Shown here: positions 17,441 to 26,532 of the stretch, piece by piece
Layout of the letters: each line of letters begins with the position of its first letter
How positions within the stretch are numbered: the stretch's first letter is position 1
Assembly: GCF_003991135.1 (NCBI RefSeq)
Contig: NZ_CP016379.1
Coordinates: 2,480,001-2,544,000 of the forward strand
Length of the DNA stretch: 64,000 nucleotides
Source of the DNA: Anoxybacter fermentans
Lineage (GTDB): Bacteria > Bacillota > Halanaerobiia > DY22613
Reading direction: 5' to 3'
Notes under the pieces: generated by a model
What the model was told of the DNA's origin: nothing
What the model saw: the letters and a program-made list of their open reading frames with translations, nothing else
Database searches by the model: none
Position numbers and translations under genes: made by a program

Positions 17441-18646
17441 TCATTTCTTTATCTGAAAATACAACTCTAAATATTTCTTAAAATTGTCTTTTTTGTTATA
17501 CAAAGCTTTAGCCTTTTCTACACATTGTCGTGAATAACTTGATTTACTTTGTCCTTTTATTTTTCTAATAGTATATATCAATTCATCTATGTTTCCTTTC
17601 TGTACAACAAAGCCACAGTTTTCATCTACACTCTCTTTACTGCCACCTGTATTAAATGTAATAACTGGTGTACCACATGCTAATGCCTCTAGATTAGTTG
17701 TAGGAAAATTGTCTTCTAAAGTAGGATTTATAAAAACATCTGCTGCTGAATAAATCTCTACTAATTCTCTGACATTATTTGTTCTAGTTATTCCTATTAT
17801 ATTATTTGGAAGTTTATTTTTTTGCTTTTCTGTTAATCCTACCATTACTATAACTTCATCTTTTTTTATTTTCTTTGATAACTCAATAAAGTACTTGTAG
17901 CCTTTTCTATGTTCCCAAACACTTGCTACACCTAATATTATAAATTTATTTTCCAAATTATATTTTTTTCTAAAATTACTTGCTGTTGGTTTGAAAACTT
18001 CTAAATCTATTCCATTATTTATAACTTTAACTGGATATTCTTCTAAAAACGATTGTTTAACTAAACCTGCAAGCCAATTTGAAGGAGTGACAATGGTCAT
18101 ATTTTTAACTCCTGTAAAAATTTCTTTTTTCTTATTATAATTATTTTTTGAGTTATCTAATAATATACTTGAGGGATAACCTTTCTTTTGAGGACAACTA
18201 TAACAAATAGTTTTCCATTTATCGCAACCAACATAATCAAAATATGCACAATGTCCTGTAAAAGCCCAGCAATCGTGAAGAGTCCAAACAACTGGTTTAT
18301 TAGCTTTCTTTAAATATTTAAAAAGCAACTCAATATTTATATAATATCCATGAATATTGTGTAAATGGATTATATCTGGATTTAATTTCTCAACTTTATT
18401 GAGAAATTCTGCAGTGGCTTTTCTTGATCCAAACCCATGTTTATCAAATAATCTAGTTTTAACTACATGCATATAGTTATCGAATTTACTCCCTATTCTT
18501 ATCGAAGTATCACAGCCTCGAGCTTCGTCTCTACCATAAGCTATATAGCTTTCATGTCCATTTTCTATTAAAATATTATGTATATCTGTTGCTATTCGCC
18601 CAGTACTTCCTATACCACAAACAGAATTAATCTGTAATACTTTCAT
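17441..18646 (-). CDS. Glycosyltransferase family 4
   Basis: GT-B fold sugar transferase of about 401 residues acting at the cytoplasmic face of the membrane. The N-terminal domain has GIGSTGRIATDI and LHNIHGYYIN, and a cysteine-rich patch (HDCWAFTGHCAYF... CYSCPQK) found in one GT4 subgroup. The C-terminal domain has PTLEDNFPTTNLEALACGTPV with the EX7E-type donor site. The ATG follows GGAGG by 7 bases. The acceptor and donor sugar cannot be told from the sequence. It follows capG by one base and is clearly in the same operon. Confidence 0.88.
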   Translation of the reverse strand: MKVLQINSVCGIGSTGRIATDIHNILIENGHESYIAYGRDEARGCDTSIRIGSKFDNYMHVVKTRLFDKHGFGSRKATAEFLNKVEKLNPDIIHLHNIHGYYINIELLFKYLKKANKPVVWTLHDCWAFTGHCAYFDYVGCDKWKTICYSCPQKKGYPSSILLDNSKNNYNKKKEIFTGVKNMTIVTPSNWLAGLVKQSFLEEYPVKVINNGIDLEVFKPTASNFRKKYNLENKFIILGVASVWEHRKGYKYFIELSKKIKKDEVIVMVGLTEKQKNKLPNNIIGITRTNNVRELVEIYSAADVFINPTLEDNFPTTNLEALACGTPVITFNTGGSKESVDENCGFVVQKGNIDELIYTIRKIKGQSKSSYSRQCVEKAKALYNKKDNFKKYLELYFQIKK

Positions 18647-18647
18647 T

Positions 18648-19772
18648 TTATTTCCTCCAAACAAACTTATCTACTATCTTTGAATAACTCTGTATAATTT
18701 TAACAACCTTCACCGATACATTATCATCCATATAGTCAGTTGCAAGAACAGTTTTTTCTTTATTTTCCCACATTGCTCGACTTAATTCAACAGCTTGCAC
18801 AATGTCCTTCTCAGTAATACCTCCTATTATAACAGTTCCTTTATCTAATACCTCTGGCCTTTCTGTAGATGTTCTAATTAACACTCCTGGAAAACCAAGT
18901 ATAGCTGACTCTTCAGATAATGTACCACTATCAGATAATACACAAAAAGCATTTAACTGTAATTTATTGTAATCGAAAAATCCAAAAGGTTTAAATTGCC
19001 TTATTAATGGATGAAATTTAAATTCTCTCTCCTCAATCTTTTTCCAGCTTCTTGGATGGGTAGAGTAGATAATTGGTAATTGATATTTTTCAGCAATTTG
19101 ATTAAGTGCATTCATTAATGAGAAAAAATTTTTTTCATTATCAATATTCTCTTCTCTATGTGCAGAAACTAATATATATTTTCCTGTTTCAAGTCCTAGC
19201 TCTTCAAGTACTTTACTCTGTTCTATCTTCTCTTTATTCTTATAAAGAACCTCTGTCATAGGCGATCCTGTAACAAATATATGATCTTTTCTTATTCCTT
19301 CTGAAAGAAGATATCTTCTACTATGCTCTGTATAAGGTAAATTAATATCTGATATATGATCTACTATCTTTCTATTGATTTCCTCTGGTACATTTTGGTC
19401 AAAACATCTATTTCCTGCTTCCATATGGAATATTGGTATCTTAAGTCTTTTTGCAGGAATTGCACATAATGCAGAATTTGTATCTCCAAGTATTAATAGT
19501 GCATCAGGTTTTTCTTTTAATAATACTTCATAGGATTTTGCAATTATATTCCCTATAGTTTCACCTAAATGTTTTCCTGCTACATTTAAATAATAATCAG
19601 GTTCTCTTAATCCTAGTTCTTCAAAAAACACTTGATTAAGTGTATAATCCCAATTTTGCCCTGTATGTACTAATACATGATTAAAATATTTATCGCATGC
19701 TTTAATAACTTCCGATAATCTTATAATTTCAGGTCTTGTACCTACTATTGTCATTACTTTCATTTTTTCCAT
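18648..19772 (-). CDS. capG: UDP-sugar 2-epimerase, CapG/FnlC type (UDP-FucNAc synthesis)
   Basis: Protein of 374 residues of the UDP-GlcNAc 2-epimerase fold. Motifs visible: VGTRPEIIR, LGDTNSALCA, HREENIDN and SDSGTLSEESAILGFPGV. Taken alone it could be WecB, but it directly follows capE and capF homologues. In that setting the third enzyme inverts C-2 of UDP-N-acetyl-L-talosamine to give UDP-N-acetyl-L-fucosamine. GGAGG lies 10 bases before the ATG. The three genes have tight spacing typical of a transferred cassette. Confidence 0.85.
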   Translation of the reverse strand: MEKMKVMTIVGTRPEIIRLSEVIKACDKYFNHVLVHTGQNWDYTLNQVFFEELGLREPDYYLNVAGKHLGETIGNIIAKSYEVLLKEKPDALLILGDTNSALCAIPAKRLKIPIFHMEAGNRCFDQNVPEEINRKIVDHISDINLPYTEHSRRYLLSEGIRKDHIFVTGSPMTEVLYKNKEKIEQSKVLEELGLETGKYILVSAHREENIDNEKNFFSLMNALNQIAEKYQLPIIYSTHPRSWKKIEEREFKFHPLIRQFKPFGFFDYNKLQLNAFCVLSDSGTLSEESAILGFPGVLIRTSTERPEVLDKGTVIIGGITEKDIVQAVELSRAMWENKEKTVLATDYMDDNVSVKVVKIIQSYSKIVDKFVWRK

Positions 19773-19777
19773 CAGTA

Positions 19778-20887
19778 CTAAACCTCCAAATAATATGTAT
19801 CTGGTTTTTCCGGATTAAAAATTTCACTTGCCCAGAAAAGTGTTATAACATCTTCTTCACCTATATTTTCAATGGAATGTGTATATCCCGTAGGAATATC
19901 AACAACTTCAGGTATATCACCACTTACTCTGTATTCTATTACTTCATCACTGTCAATTTTTCTAAATCTAATAATAGCTTCACCTTGTATAACAAGAAAT
20001 TTTTCAGCTTTTGTATGATGCCAATGGTTACCTCTTGTGATTCCAGGTTTAGTTTTAGAAATAAATATTTGACCAAAGCTTTGAGATTTAATAAATTCTG
20101 CAAGCCATCCTCTATTATCTTCATTTTTCTTCAGTTTATATGAAAATTTATCTTTCGGTAAATAGGATAAATATGTACCATATAATGCTCTGTCGAATTC
20201 ATCTTCTAAAGCTGGCATTACTAATGTTTCTCTATTATTTTTAAAGGAATATATTTTTTCAGCAAGCTCTCCTAATTTAATTTTATATGTTTTTGATACT
20301 TTGCAAAAATCACCATCTCTTGTTTCTTTACCATCTAAAGCAGATATAAATTCGTTTACTACGTCATCTATATAACATAGTGTAAGTTCTGTATTTGGAT
20401 CATGTATTTCAATTTCTAAATTTCTTGCTATATTGTAACAAAATGTTGCTACTACAGAATTATAATTAGGTCTACACCATTTACCAAAAAGATTTGGTAA
20501 TCTATATACTAATACTCTTACACCTGTTTCCTTACCATAAGCAAAAACTAAATCTTCCCCTGCTTTTTTGCTTCTTCCATAGGGATTATCCCTTTCAGCT
20601 TGTATAGATGATGTAATGAGTATTGGAGCTTTATTATTATGTTTTTTTAGTAGTTCTAATAACTCTGAAGTAAATCCAAAATTTCCTTCCATAAATTCTT
20701 CTTCATTTTTTGGGCGATTTACACCTGCTAAATGAAACACAAATTCACATTCTTTTGCATACTTATCTAAAAGAGACTTATCAGTATTTCTATCAAATTC
20801 AAGAATATCTGTATATCCTTTATTTTTTAATTCTGCTACAAGATTTCTCCCAACAAAACCTTTTGAACCAGTAACCAATATTTTCAT
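19778..20887 (-). CDS. capF: CapF/FnlB bifunctional epimerase-reductase with cupin domain
   Basis: Protein of 369 residues, the size of Staphylococcus CapF. Residues 1-240 form an SDR domain starting MKILVTGSKGFVGRNL with TSSIQAERDNPYGRSKK holding the Tyr-Lys pair. Residues about 250-369 form a cupin with HWHHTKAEKFLVIQGEA binding the metal. The cupin part epimerises C-3 and the SDR part reduces C-4 of the capE product. ATG 20887 is preceded by TTGGAG; the frame extends upstream into capE's end without a ribosome site. Middle step of UDP-L-FucNAc synthesis. Confidence 0.92.
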   Translation of the reverse strand: MKILVTGSKGFVGRNLVAELKNKGYTDILEFDRNTDKSLLDKYAKECEFVFHLAGVNRPKNEEEFMEGNFGFTSELLELLKKHNNKAPILITSSIQAERDNPYGRSKKAGEDLVFAYGKETGVRVLVYRLPNLFGKWCRPNYNSVVATFCYNIARNLEIEIHDPNTELTLCYIDDVVNEFISALDGKETRDGDFCKVSKTYKIKLGELAEKIYSFKNNRETLVMPALEDEFDRALYGTYLSYLPKDKFSYKLKKNEDNRGWLAEFIKSQSFGQIFISKTKPGITRGNHWHHTKAEKFLVIQGEAIIRFRKIDSDEVIEYRVSGDIPEVVDIPTGYTHSIENIGEEDVITLFWASEIFNPEKPDTYYLEV

Positions 20888-20924
20888 TTTATGCTCCAAC
20901 CTTTCAATTTTTAAATTATTAATA

Positions 20925-21971
20925 TTATTCGAAAGAAATAGCAACCTCTCTTGCGTTAAAAGTACTTTGTAACTCTTGTTTTATAAAATCTAATTTTAGT
21001 AGCTTTTCTTTTATTTGTTCAACATTCAAAATCTCTGTATTATGAGAGTTATATTCTTTGTATTCAGATAACTTTTTATTACCCTCAACAAAATACTTAT
21101 CGTAATTTAAATCGCGGTTATCAGCAGGCACTCTGAAAAATTTCCCTAAATCCTCAGCCACTAAATACTCTTCTTTTGTAAGAAGAGTTTCATAAAGTTT
21201 CTCACCATGACGAGTACCAATAATTTTTATTTCATTGTCTGCATCAAAAATTTCTTTTATAGCTTGGGCAAGGTCTCCTATTCTAGCTGCTGGAGCCTTT
21301 TGGACCATGATATCTCCTGATTTTGCGTTTTTAAAAGCATATATAACCAGTTCTACTGCTTCATCAATGCTCATTAAAAACCTAGTCATATTCGGATCTG
21401 TAACCGTTAGAGGTTGTCCACTCTTAATTTGCTGAACAAAAAGTGGAATAACAGAACCCCTTGAAGCCATAACATTACCATACCGTGTACCACAAATAAG
21501 GGTTTTATCAGGAGATACTGTTCTTGATTTAGCAATAAATACTTTTTCCATCATTGCTTTAGAAATACCCATAGCATTTATTGGGTATGCTGCTTTATCT
21601 GTTGATAGGCAAATTACTTTTTTTACTCCTAATTCTATAGCTGCAGTAAGTACATTATCAGTACCGATTACATTTGTTTTTACTGCTTCCATTGGAAAGA
21701 ATTCACATGATGGAACTTGTTTTAAAGCTGCTGCATGAAATACATAATCTACTCCATACATTGCATTTTTTATACTTGATAGGTCTCTTACATCTCCAAT
21801 GTAAAACTTAATCTTGTCATTTTTGTAAAATTTCCTCATGTCATCTTGCTTTTTTTCATCACGGGAGAAAACTCTGATTTCACCTATATCAGTATTTAAA
21901 AATCTTTTTAAAACAGCATTACCAAAAGTTCCTGTACCACCTGTTATAAGTAAAGTTTTATCTTTAAACAT
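20925..21971 (-). CDS. capE: UDP-GlcNAc 4,6-dehydratase / 5-epimerase, CapE/FnlA type
   Basis: SDR enzyme of 348 residues that starts UDP-L-FucNAc synthesis from UDP-GlcNAc. It begins MFKDKTLLITGGTGTFGNAV, has the GDVRD and HAAALKQVP motifs of inverting 4,6-dehydratases, and STDKAAYPINAMGISK, where Met takes the place of the usual SDR tyrosine. It lacks N-terminal TM segments, unlike CapD at 26533. GGAGGTG precedes the ATG. capE, capF and capG are adjacent and in pathway order. Confidence 0.92.
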   Translation of the reverse strand: MFKDKTLLITGGTGTFGNAVLKRFLNTDIGEIRVFSRDEKKQDDMRKFYKNDKIKFYIGDVRDLSSIKNAMYGVDYVFHAAALKQVPSCEFFPMEAVKTNVIGTDNVLTAAIELGVKKVICLSTDKAAYPINAMGISKAMMEKVFIAKSRTVSPDKTLICGTRYGNVMASRGSVIPLFVQQIKSGQPLTVTDPNMTRFLMSIDEAVELVIYAFKNAKSGDIMVQKAPAARIGDLAQAIKEIFDADNEIKIIGTRHGEKLYETLLTKEEYLVAEDLGKFFRVPADNRDLNYDKYFVEGNKKLSEYKEYNSHNTEILNVEQIKEKLLKLDFIKQELQSTFNAREVAISFE

Positions 21972-21995
21972 TTCTTATTTCACCTCCAATATCTA

Positions 21996-23222
21996 TTAAT
22001 CATTTATTATATTAACTATCATCTTATAATACATTTCTGTGCAAATACGTCTTTCATAAAAATTTCTAAACATTTTTTTAGCATTTTGTCCATAAATTTT
22101 TAACTTGTTATTGTTATTTTTGAATTCTAAAATTAACTTTTCTAGACCTTCAACATCCCCTTGTAAAACACTTCCACCTGAATTATATTTATGTAGATTC
22201 CTAGCAATATCGGTATCCTTTGACATTATAGCTAATACAGGTTTTCCAGCAGCTAAATACCCGTATGTTTTACTAGGTACCCCTAGTCCCTCCACACCTT
22301 TTGCAAGGCTTACTAAACAAACATCTGAAATTTTAAGTACATCCGCATAATCATTTCCTAATAAAAAACCATACACTTTAGCATTTTGAATTTTGTTATC
22401 CTTTATATAATTTTTTACATAATTTACCTTATTACCATGTCCAGTAAATAGAAATAATATATCTTTATCATTTTTAAACCTATTTACACATTGAAGAATT
22501 GTTTCTATATCTTGACAAGTACCCATATTCCCACTATATAGTACTATAAATGACCACTCTTCTCTTAATTTCTTAAATTCTTTGTTATTAACATCATTTG
22601 AATTTATTATTTTCTCTTCACTATACCAATTAGGAATAACTTTAATTATTTCAGGTTTTATTGCAATACCGTGATCGATCATATAACTTTTCATCTCATT
22701 ACTAAGAGCTATTACTCTTGAAGCATGTCCATATACTTTTCGATTGATATAATGCATTAATTTTTCAACTACACTACCCTTTTTAATTGCACCTAGTATT
22801 AGAGCATTATCTGGATATACATCAAACGCTACAAACACAAACTTTGTTTTTGATAAACGAGATATAAAATATGGTATTAACGGCAATATGGGTGGATTAG
22901 AATATACTAATATACATTTATATTTAAATAAACTAGGTAGTCTTAATAATATAGAGATAAAAAACGAAAAGAAATTGATTATTCTTCCAATTTTTGTCTT
23001 ATTGTTAAACTGAGCATACTTAACTCTATTGATATTTATTCCTTTATAATTTTCCTTTTTTGGTACTTTATCACCATCAAAATACTCATTGGGATAACCA
23101 CATAATACATCTACACTCAGCCCTTTTTTAACTAAATCTTCAGCTAATTCCGTTGGTAAAGTTGCTGATGAAACGTATTCTGGATAGAAATATTGACACA
23201 TTATAAGTAAATCTTTCTTCAT
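21996..23222 (-). CDS. Glycosyltransferase family 4, WbuB-like (probable FucNAc transferase)
   Basis: Protein of 408 residues that starts LLIMCQYFYPEYVSSA with a following TLPTELAEDLVKKG, the N-terminus seen in WbuB-type transferases. It has SNPPILPLIPY, AFDVYPDNALILG and a C-terminal donor site around SLAKGVEGLGVPSKTYGYLA. WbuB homologues transfer L-FucNAc and are often beside the UDP-L-FucNAc genes, as here. It would add the second sugar on the lipid carrier after the initiating transferase. Specificity is inferred from context only. AAAGGTG precedes the ATG. Confidence 0.82.
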   Translation of the reverse strand: MKKDLLIMCQYFYPEYVSSATLPTELAEDLVKKGLSVDVLCGYPNEYFDGDKVPKKENYKGININRVKYAQFNNKTKIGRIINFFSFFISILLRLPSLFKYKCILVYSNPPILPLIPYFISRLSKTKFVFVAFDVYPDNALILGAIKKGSVVEKLMHYINRKVYGHASRVIALSNEMKSYMIDHGIAIKPEIIKVIPNWYSEEKIINSNDVNNKEFKKLREEWSFIVLYSGNMGTCQDIETILQCVNRFKNDKDILFLFTGHGNKVNYVKNYIKDNKIQNAKVYGFLLGNDYADVLKISDVCLVSLAKGVEGLGVPSKTYGYLAAGKPVLAIMSKDTDIARNLHKYNSGGSVLQGDVEGLEKLILEFKNNNNKLKIYGQNAKKMFRNFYERRICTEMYYKMIVNIIND

Positions 23223-23241
23223 AATCTAACACCTTTTCTTA

Positions 23242-24108
23242 TTATTTCTTTTCACAAATCTCAAGCGATTTCTTTAAGTCAGCAACACAATATTTAAAAT
23301 CTTCATATGATGATAAATCTAAATCAAAAACTAAATTTCCAAAAACCTTATTAAGCACCTTTACTCGTCTTCCAAAAAGTTTAATTCCAAAAGCTAAAAC
23401 TCTAGATAAATATATATTTTTAGAATTCTCTTTTGCTATTAATTTAACCAGCTCAGAAGTATTAACATATTCCTTATTCTGTGGAAAGAACAATCCACGA
23501 TCTTGATTATCTATTAGTAATCTTATGAATTCAGATAAATTGTCTATGAAAATCATACTCCTCTTATTATTTACTAATGGAAATACTGGGATTTTCATCA
23601 CAAGTTTCTTCAATCGAGTATAATTGCCTGGACAATTCGGTCCATATACCATTGGAGCTCTTATAATAACAATACGAAAGTGTTCATCTTCTATTTTTTT
23701 CAATTCATTTTCAGCTTCTAATTTACTTTTTCCATAGAAAGTATTAGGATTACATTGAGTATTTTTAGTTACTACAACGTCTTCTCCAATTTTCCCATTA
23801 AGTCCATATACTGACATACTACTCATGAAAATAAATTGTTTTACTCCTTCTTCTTTAGCTTTTTTAGCCACTTCAACTGTTAAATCTCTATTTATTTTAT
23901 AATATATATCTTCCATTTCTGATTTTTCCTTTTTATGAACAATAGCAGCTACGTGAAATAGAATATCATACTTAGAAAAATCTTTGTTTTTCCATTCATC
24001 ATTTCTCAAAGAAATGGAATCTACACTATATTTATCTGGCCATTGACTTAACCATCTTTTCAAATTCATACCAACATAACTTTTATTACCTGTTATTAAA
24101 ATCCTCAT
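23242..24108 (-). CDS. NAD-dependent SDR, 4-keto-sugar reductase/epimerase (WbpV/WreQ-like)
   Basis: Short-chain dehydrogenase of 288 residues: MRILITGNKSYVGMNL nucleotide site, HVAAIVHKK, SSMSVYG and YGKSKLEAE with the Tyr-Lys pair. It resembles enzymes that reduce UDP-4-keto-6-deoxy-GlcNAc to UDP-QuiNAc or UDP-FucNAc, the sugars used by many initiating transferases. It lies directly after such a transferase, and a CapD-type 4,6-dehydratase (26533) is the nearest upstream intact gene, which supports that reaction. A plain UDP-hexose 4-epimerase is possible. The ATG at 24108 follows GGTGG by 10 bases. Confidence 0.75.
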   Translation of the reverse strand: MRILITGNKSYVGMNLKRWLSQWPDKYSVDSISLRNDEWKNKDFSKYDILFHVAAIVHKKEKSEMEDIYYKINRDLTVEVAKKAKEEGVKQFIFMSSMSVYGLNGKIGEDVVVTKNTQCNPNTFYGKSKLEAENELKKIEDEHFRIVIIRAPMVYGPNCPGNYTRLKKLVMKIPVFPLVNNKRSMIFIDNLSEFIRLLIDNQDRGLFFPQNKEYVNTSELVKLIAKENSKNIYLSRVLAFGIKLFGRRVKVLNKVFGNLVFDLDLSSYEDFKYCVADLKKSLEICEKK

Positions 24109-24171
24109 CAAAACAGTTCCACCTCGAAACTTATTTTCAATCTACATATGCTATTTAAAAATAAATAATTT

Positions 24172-24774
24172 TTATTTTGCTTCTACTTCACTAGCTCCCT
24201 CTTTAACTCCTTCACTTCTAATCACACTAAATATGGTTTTAAAAAATATCTTCACATCAAAACCAAAACTCATTCTTTCAACATACTCTCCATCATATTT
24301 AGCTTTAATATCTATTGGTAATTCATCTCTGCCATTTATCTGAGCCCAACCTGTAAGTCCTGGGTATATATCATTGGCTCCATATTTATCCCTTTCTTCT
24401 ATCAAGTCATACTGATTCCACAATGCTGGTCGAGGACCTATTATACTCATTTCTCCCTTCAGTATGTTTATAATCTGAGGCAGTTCATCAAGGCTTGTTT
24501 TTCTAAGAAACTTACCTACTCTTGTTATAAACATTTCTGGGTTCTTCAGCATATGAGTTGGTATATCTTTTGGAGTATCTGTTCTCATTGTCCTAAATTT
24601 TAATATATAGAAGTGCTTCTTATTCTTGCCCACACGTTTTTGTTTGAATAATACTGGTCCTTTAGAATCTAACTTAATAAGAACTGCTATGATTAGAAAA
24701 ATTGGCCAAAGTATAATCATTGCTATAAGTGATAAAGTAAAATCCAATATTCTCTTTACATATTTCCTATACAT
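24172..24774 (-). CDS. Initiating sugar-1-phosphate transferase (PglC-type)
   Basis: Monotopic membrane phosphoglycosyltransferase of 200 residues that puts the first sugar phosphate on undecaprenyl phosphate. One membrane-entering helix (about 10-32) is followed by FKQKRVG, KFRTMR, TSLDELPQIINIL and GEMSIIGPRPA with the catalytic Asp-Glu pair, then PGLTGWAQINGRD. The short form without extra TM helices is the PglC/WbaP-catalytic type. It is the first intact gene of the AT-rich block (transcribed right to left). GGAGG precedes the ATG. Likely substrate is UDP-QuiNAc or UDP-FucNAc. Confidence 0.9.
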   Translation of the reverse strand: MYRKYVKRILDFTLSLIAMIILWPIFLIIAVLIKLDSKGPVLFKQKRVGKNKKHFYILKFRTMRTDTPKDIPTHMLKNPEMFITRVGKFLRKTSLDELPQIINILKGEMSIIGPRPALWNQYDLIEERDKYGANDIYPGLTGWAQINGRDELPIDIKAKYDGEYVERMSFGFDVKIFFKTIFSVIRSEGVKEGASEVEAK

Positions 24775-26532
24775 TACTTCTAACCTCCAGTTTATCCACT
24801 TGCTACAAAACTGCTACAAATACACGTCAAACTCAGTAATTTCAATGCTTTTAGCACATTTTTAACGCTAAAATTCATCAAATTTCAACACTTCAAAACC
24901 ACTTAAGCACATTTATATTACTGTATCTTACGCTTTCACATTCTCTCAACCACAGATTTCAACATATGATAGGTTCTCTTTGATAGCTTGTTCATTTCTT
25001 GATTCAAAGGTTTTTATTATACTGAAATCTCTTGAAAGAAGGGTTTTTTCTGGATTGATACAACTTGTTTCATTTTGTAGTGGCAGTTATCCAACCCTTT
25101 TTCACATATGCTTTTAACCATTTTGTATTGCTCTTTTCTGAGGAACTCCTCCGAAATATCTGAATACATTTAGGCTGTTTAATACCATCTATACCTTCGG
25201 TGGATTTTTCTTTATCTTCCCTGCATACCTTTTTACTGTTATGTCAGATAAGACCCTAATTTCAAGGGTTATTAAATCTTAAAATCCTTGGTATAAGCTG
25301 TAAATTTATATAAACAGGGTTAAGCTCTTCACTTTCATTTTTAGATTGCTTAAATCTGTTATATTCAACTTTGTTTTCTCCTGTGCTATTCCCTGCATAA
25401 GGAGATCATCGGTGATTGATTTGGTAGTTATAAGAGTCCTCGGCTGATTTTCAAGTTCTGCCTGTGCTCTTGTCAGAGAAGCCCTGGTTTCCTGCTCATC
25501 TACTTCCAGGTTTACCAGCTGGGTTTTGAACTGTGTGAGCTGGTCTATCTTTGAGTTTATTTCCTGCTGAAGCTCGTTTACTCCCCTGGGTTGCTCTGTC
25601 AAGGTTTTGCTTTTCTTCATTAAGTCTTTCTTTTAAAAACCAGGCCGAGTTTGTTTTGATGCATTAGGAGTCTGTTTCTTGTTTACTATTACTTTATTTT
25701 TCAACAACATTATTCAACATCATTTTACAAATTCCTTCTTTTGAAAAGAAAAAATTTATTAAAAATCGCTTAGTGGTTTCTTCAGTTACTGTCTCCTCTG
25801 CTCCCTCTTCTTGCTAGTTTGCACTGTCTCCATCAATACTTACCATGTGTGTTTCTGCATCATATTCAACATTTGCACCGAAAATTTCATTTAAAAATCT
25901 CAGAGGCACGAAAGTCCTGTTACTTATTACATCAGGTGTTATATCTATTTCCACGAGCTCGCCATTTACCAGTGCTACCGCTATCTATTATTTTTTCTCA
26001 TTATATAACTGTTCTACCCGTGTTCTTCCTTGACATCCCATTTGTTGTTATAATTTATCATCATAACAATATTTTGAATAATGCATCTTCAATCTCTTCA
26101 GGAAATCCAACAGATACTAAATACCTAGTTTGTCCATCTATAACTTCTTCTCTACATCCTCGAATGTCAGTTGCACCGCTAAGATTTCTGATAGCTTTAA
26201 TAAAAATTACTATAAAAAGTTAAAACCCGTCAGCAGTAACTAAAGGAATTTTAGGAAGAGGAAAAATGGAGCTATGCCAAACTCCTGCATAAGCAATCAA
26301 TGGCTTATCGCATATATTGGTGTTCGGGCGGGTTCTAAGAAACCATTTCCTCCATATTTATTTAGCCAATGAACAATACTGGTCCCCATTTACATGCTGC
26401 ATTGATCACATTTTCAATAAAAGTCCACGAAAAATTTTGCGCAATCATGGAGATGTTGACTGGTTGTTTATTTTCCTCTAAATAATCTTTGTTAACACCA
26501 ACATTAAATATCCTCCTGACATATGTTTAAGC
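24775..26532 (-). pseudogene. Zone of gene wreckage between the glycan block and capD
   Basis: No intact gene, but several minus-strand scraps. (a) 25017-25169 reads about 50 codons starting MYSDISEEFLRKEQ, unrecognised. (b) 25306-25620 is a Wzz-like piece (see next entry). (c) About 25825-25980 reads NGELVEIDITPDVISN then RTFVPLRFLNEIFGANV, a copper-amine-oxidase-N / stalk-type domain ending at a stop. (d) About 26060-26200 reads SGATDIRGCREEVIDG then QTRYLVSVGFPEEIED, unrecognised. (e) About 26370-26510 is a short open stretch. This is probably what is left of genes lost or broken when the glycan block was exchanged. Confidence 0.6.
25306..25620 (-). pseudogene. Fragment of a Wzz/GumC-type chain-length protein
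   Basis: About 104 codons of coiled-coil sequence with RGVNELQQEINSKIDQL and RAQAELENQPRTLITTKSIT, which resembles the periplasmic coil of large chain-length proteins of Firmicutes. Both TM regions are missing, and the frame ends after about 20 unrelated residues. It is distinct from the two intact Wzz genes at 3232 and 4389, so it may derive from an older polysaccharide locus at this site. Not expected to function. Confidence 0.55.

Noticed and set aside
18648-19772. Calling this gene wecB (UDP-ManNAc synthesis)
   Set aside because: The capE and capF neighbours in pathway order make the CapG/FnlC role more likely.
19736-20143. Plus-strand frame of 135 codons over capF
   Set aside because: Antisense shadow of a well-supported gene with its domains intact; no start signal.
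25819-26223. Plus-strand frames in the wreckage zone
   Set aside because: The minus strand shows domain-like remnants in this interval; the plus frames have no start signals.
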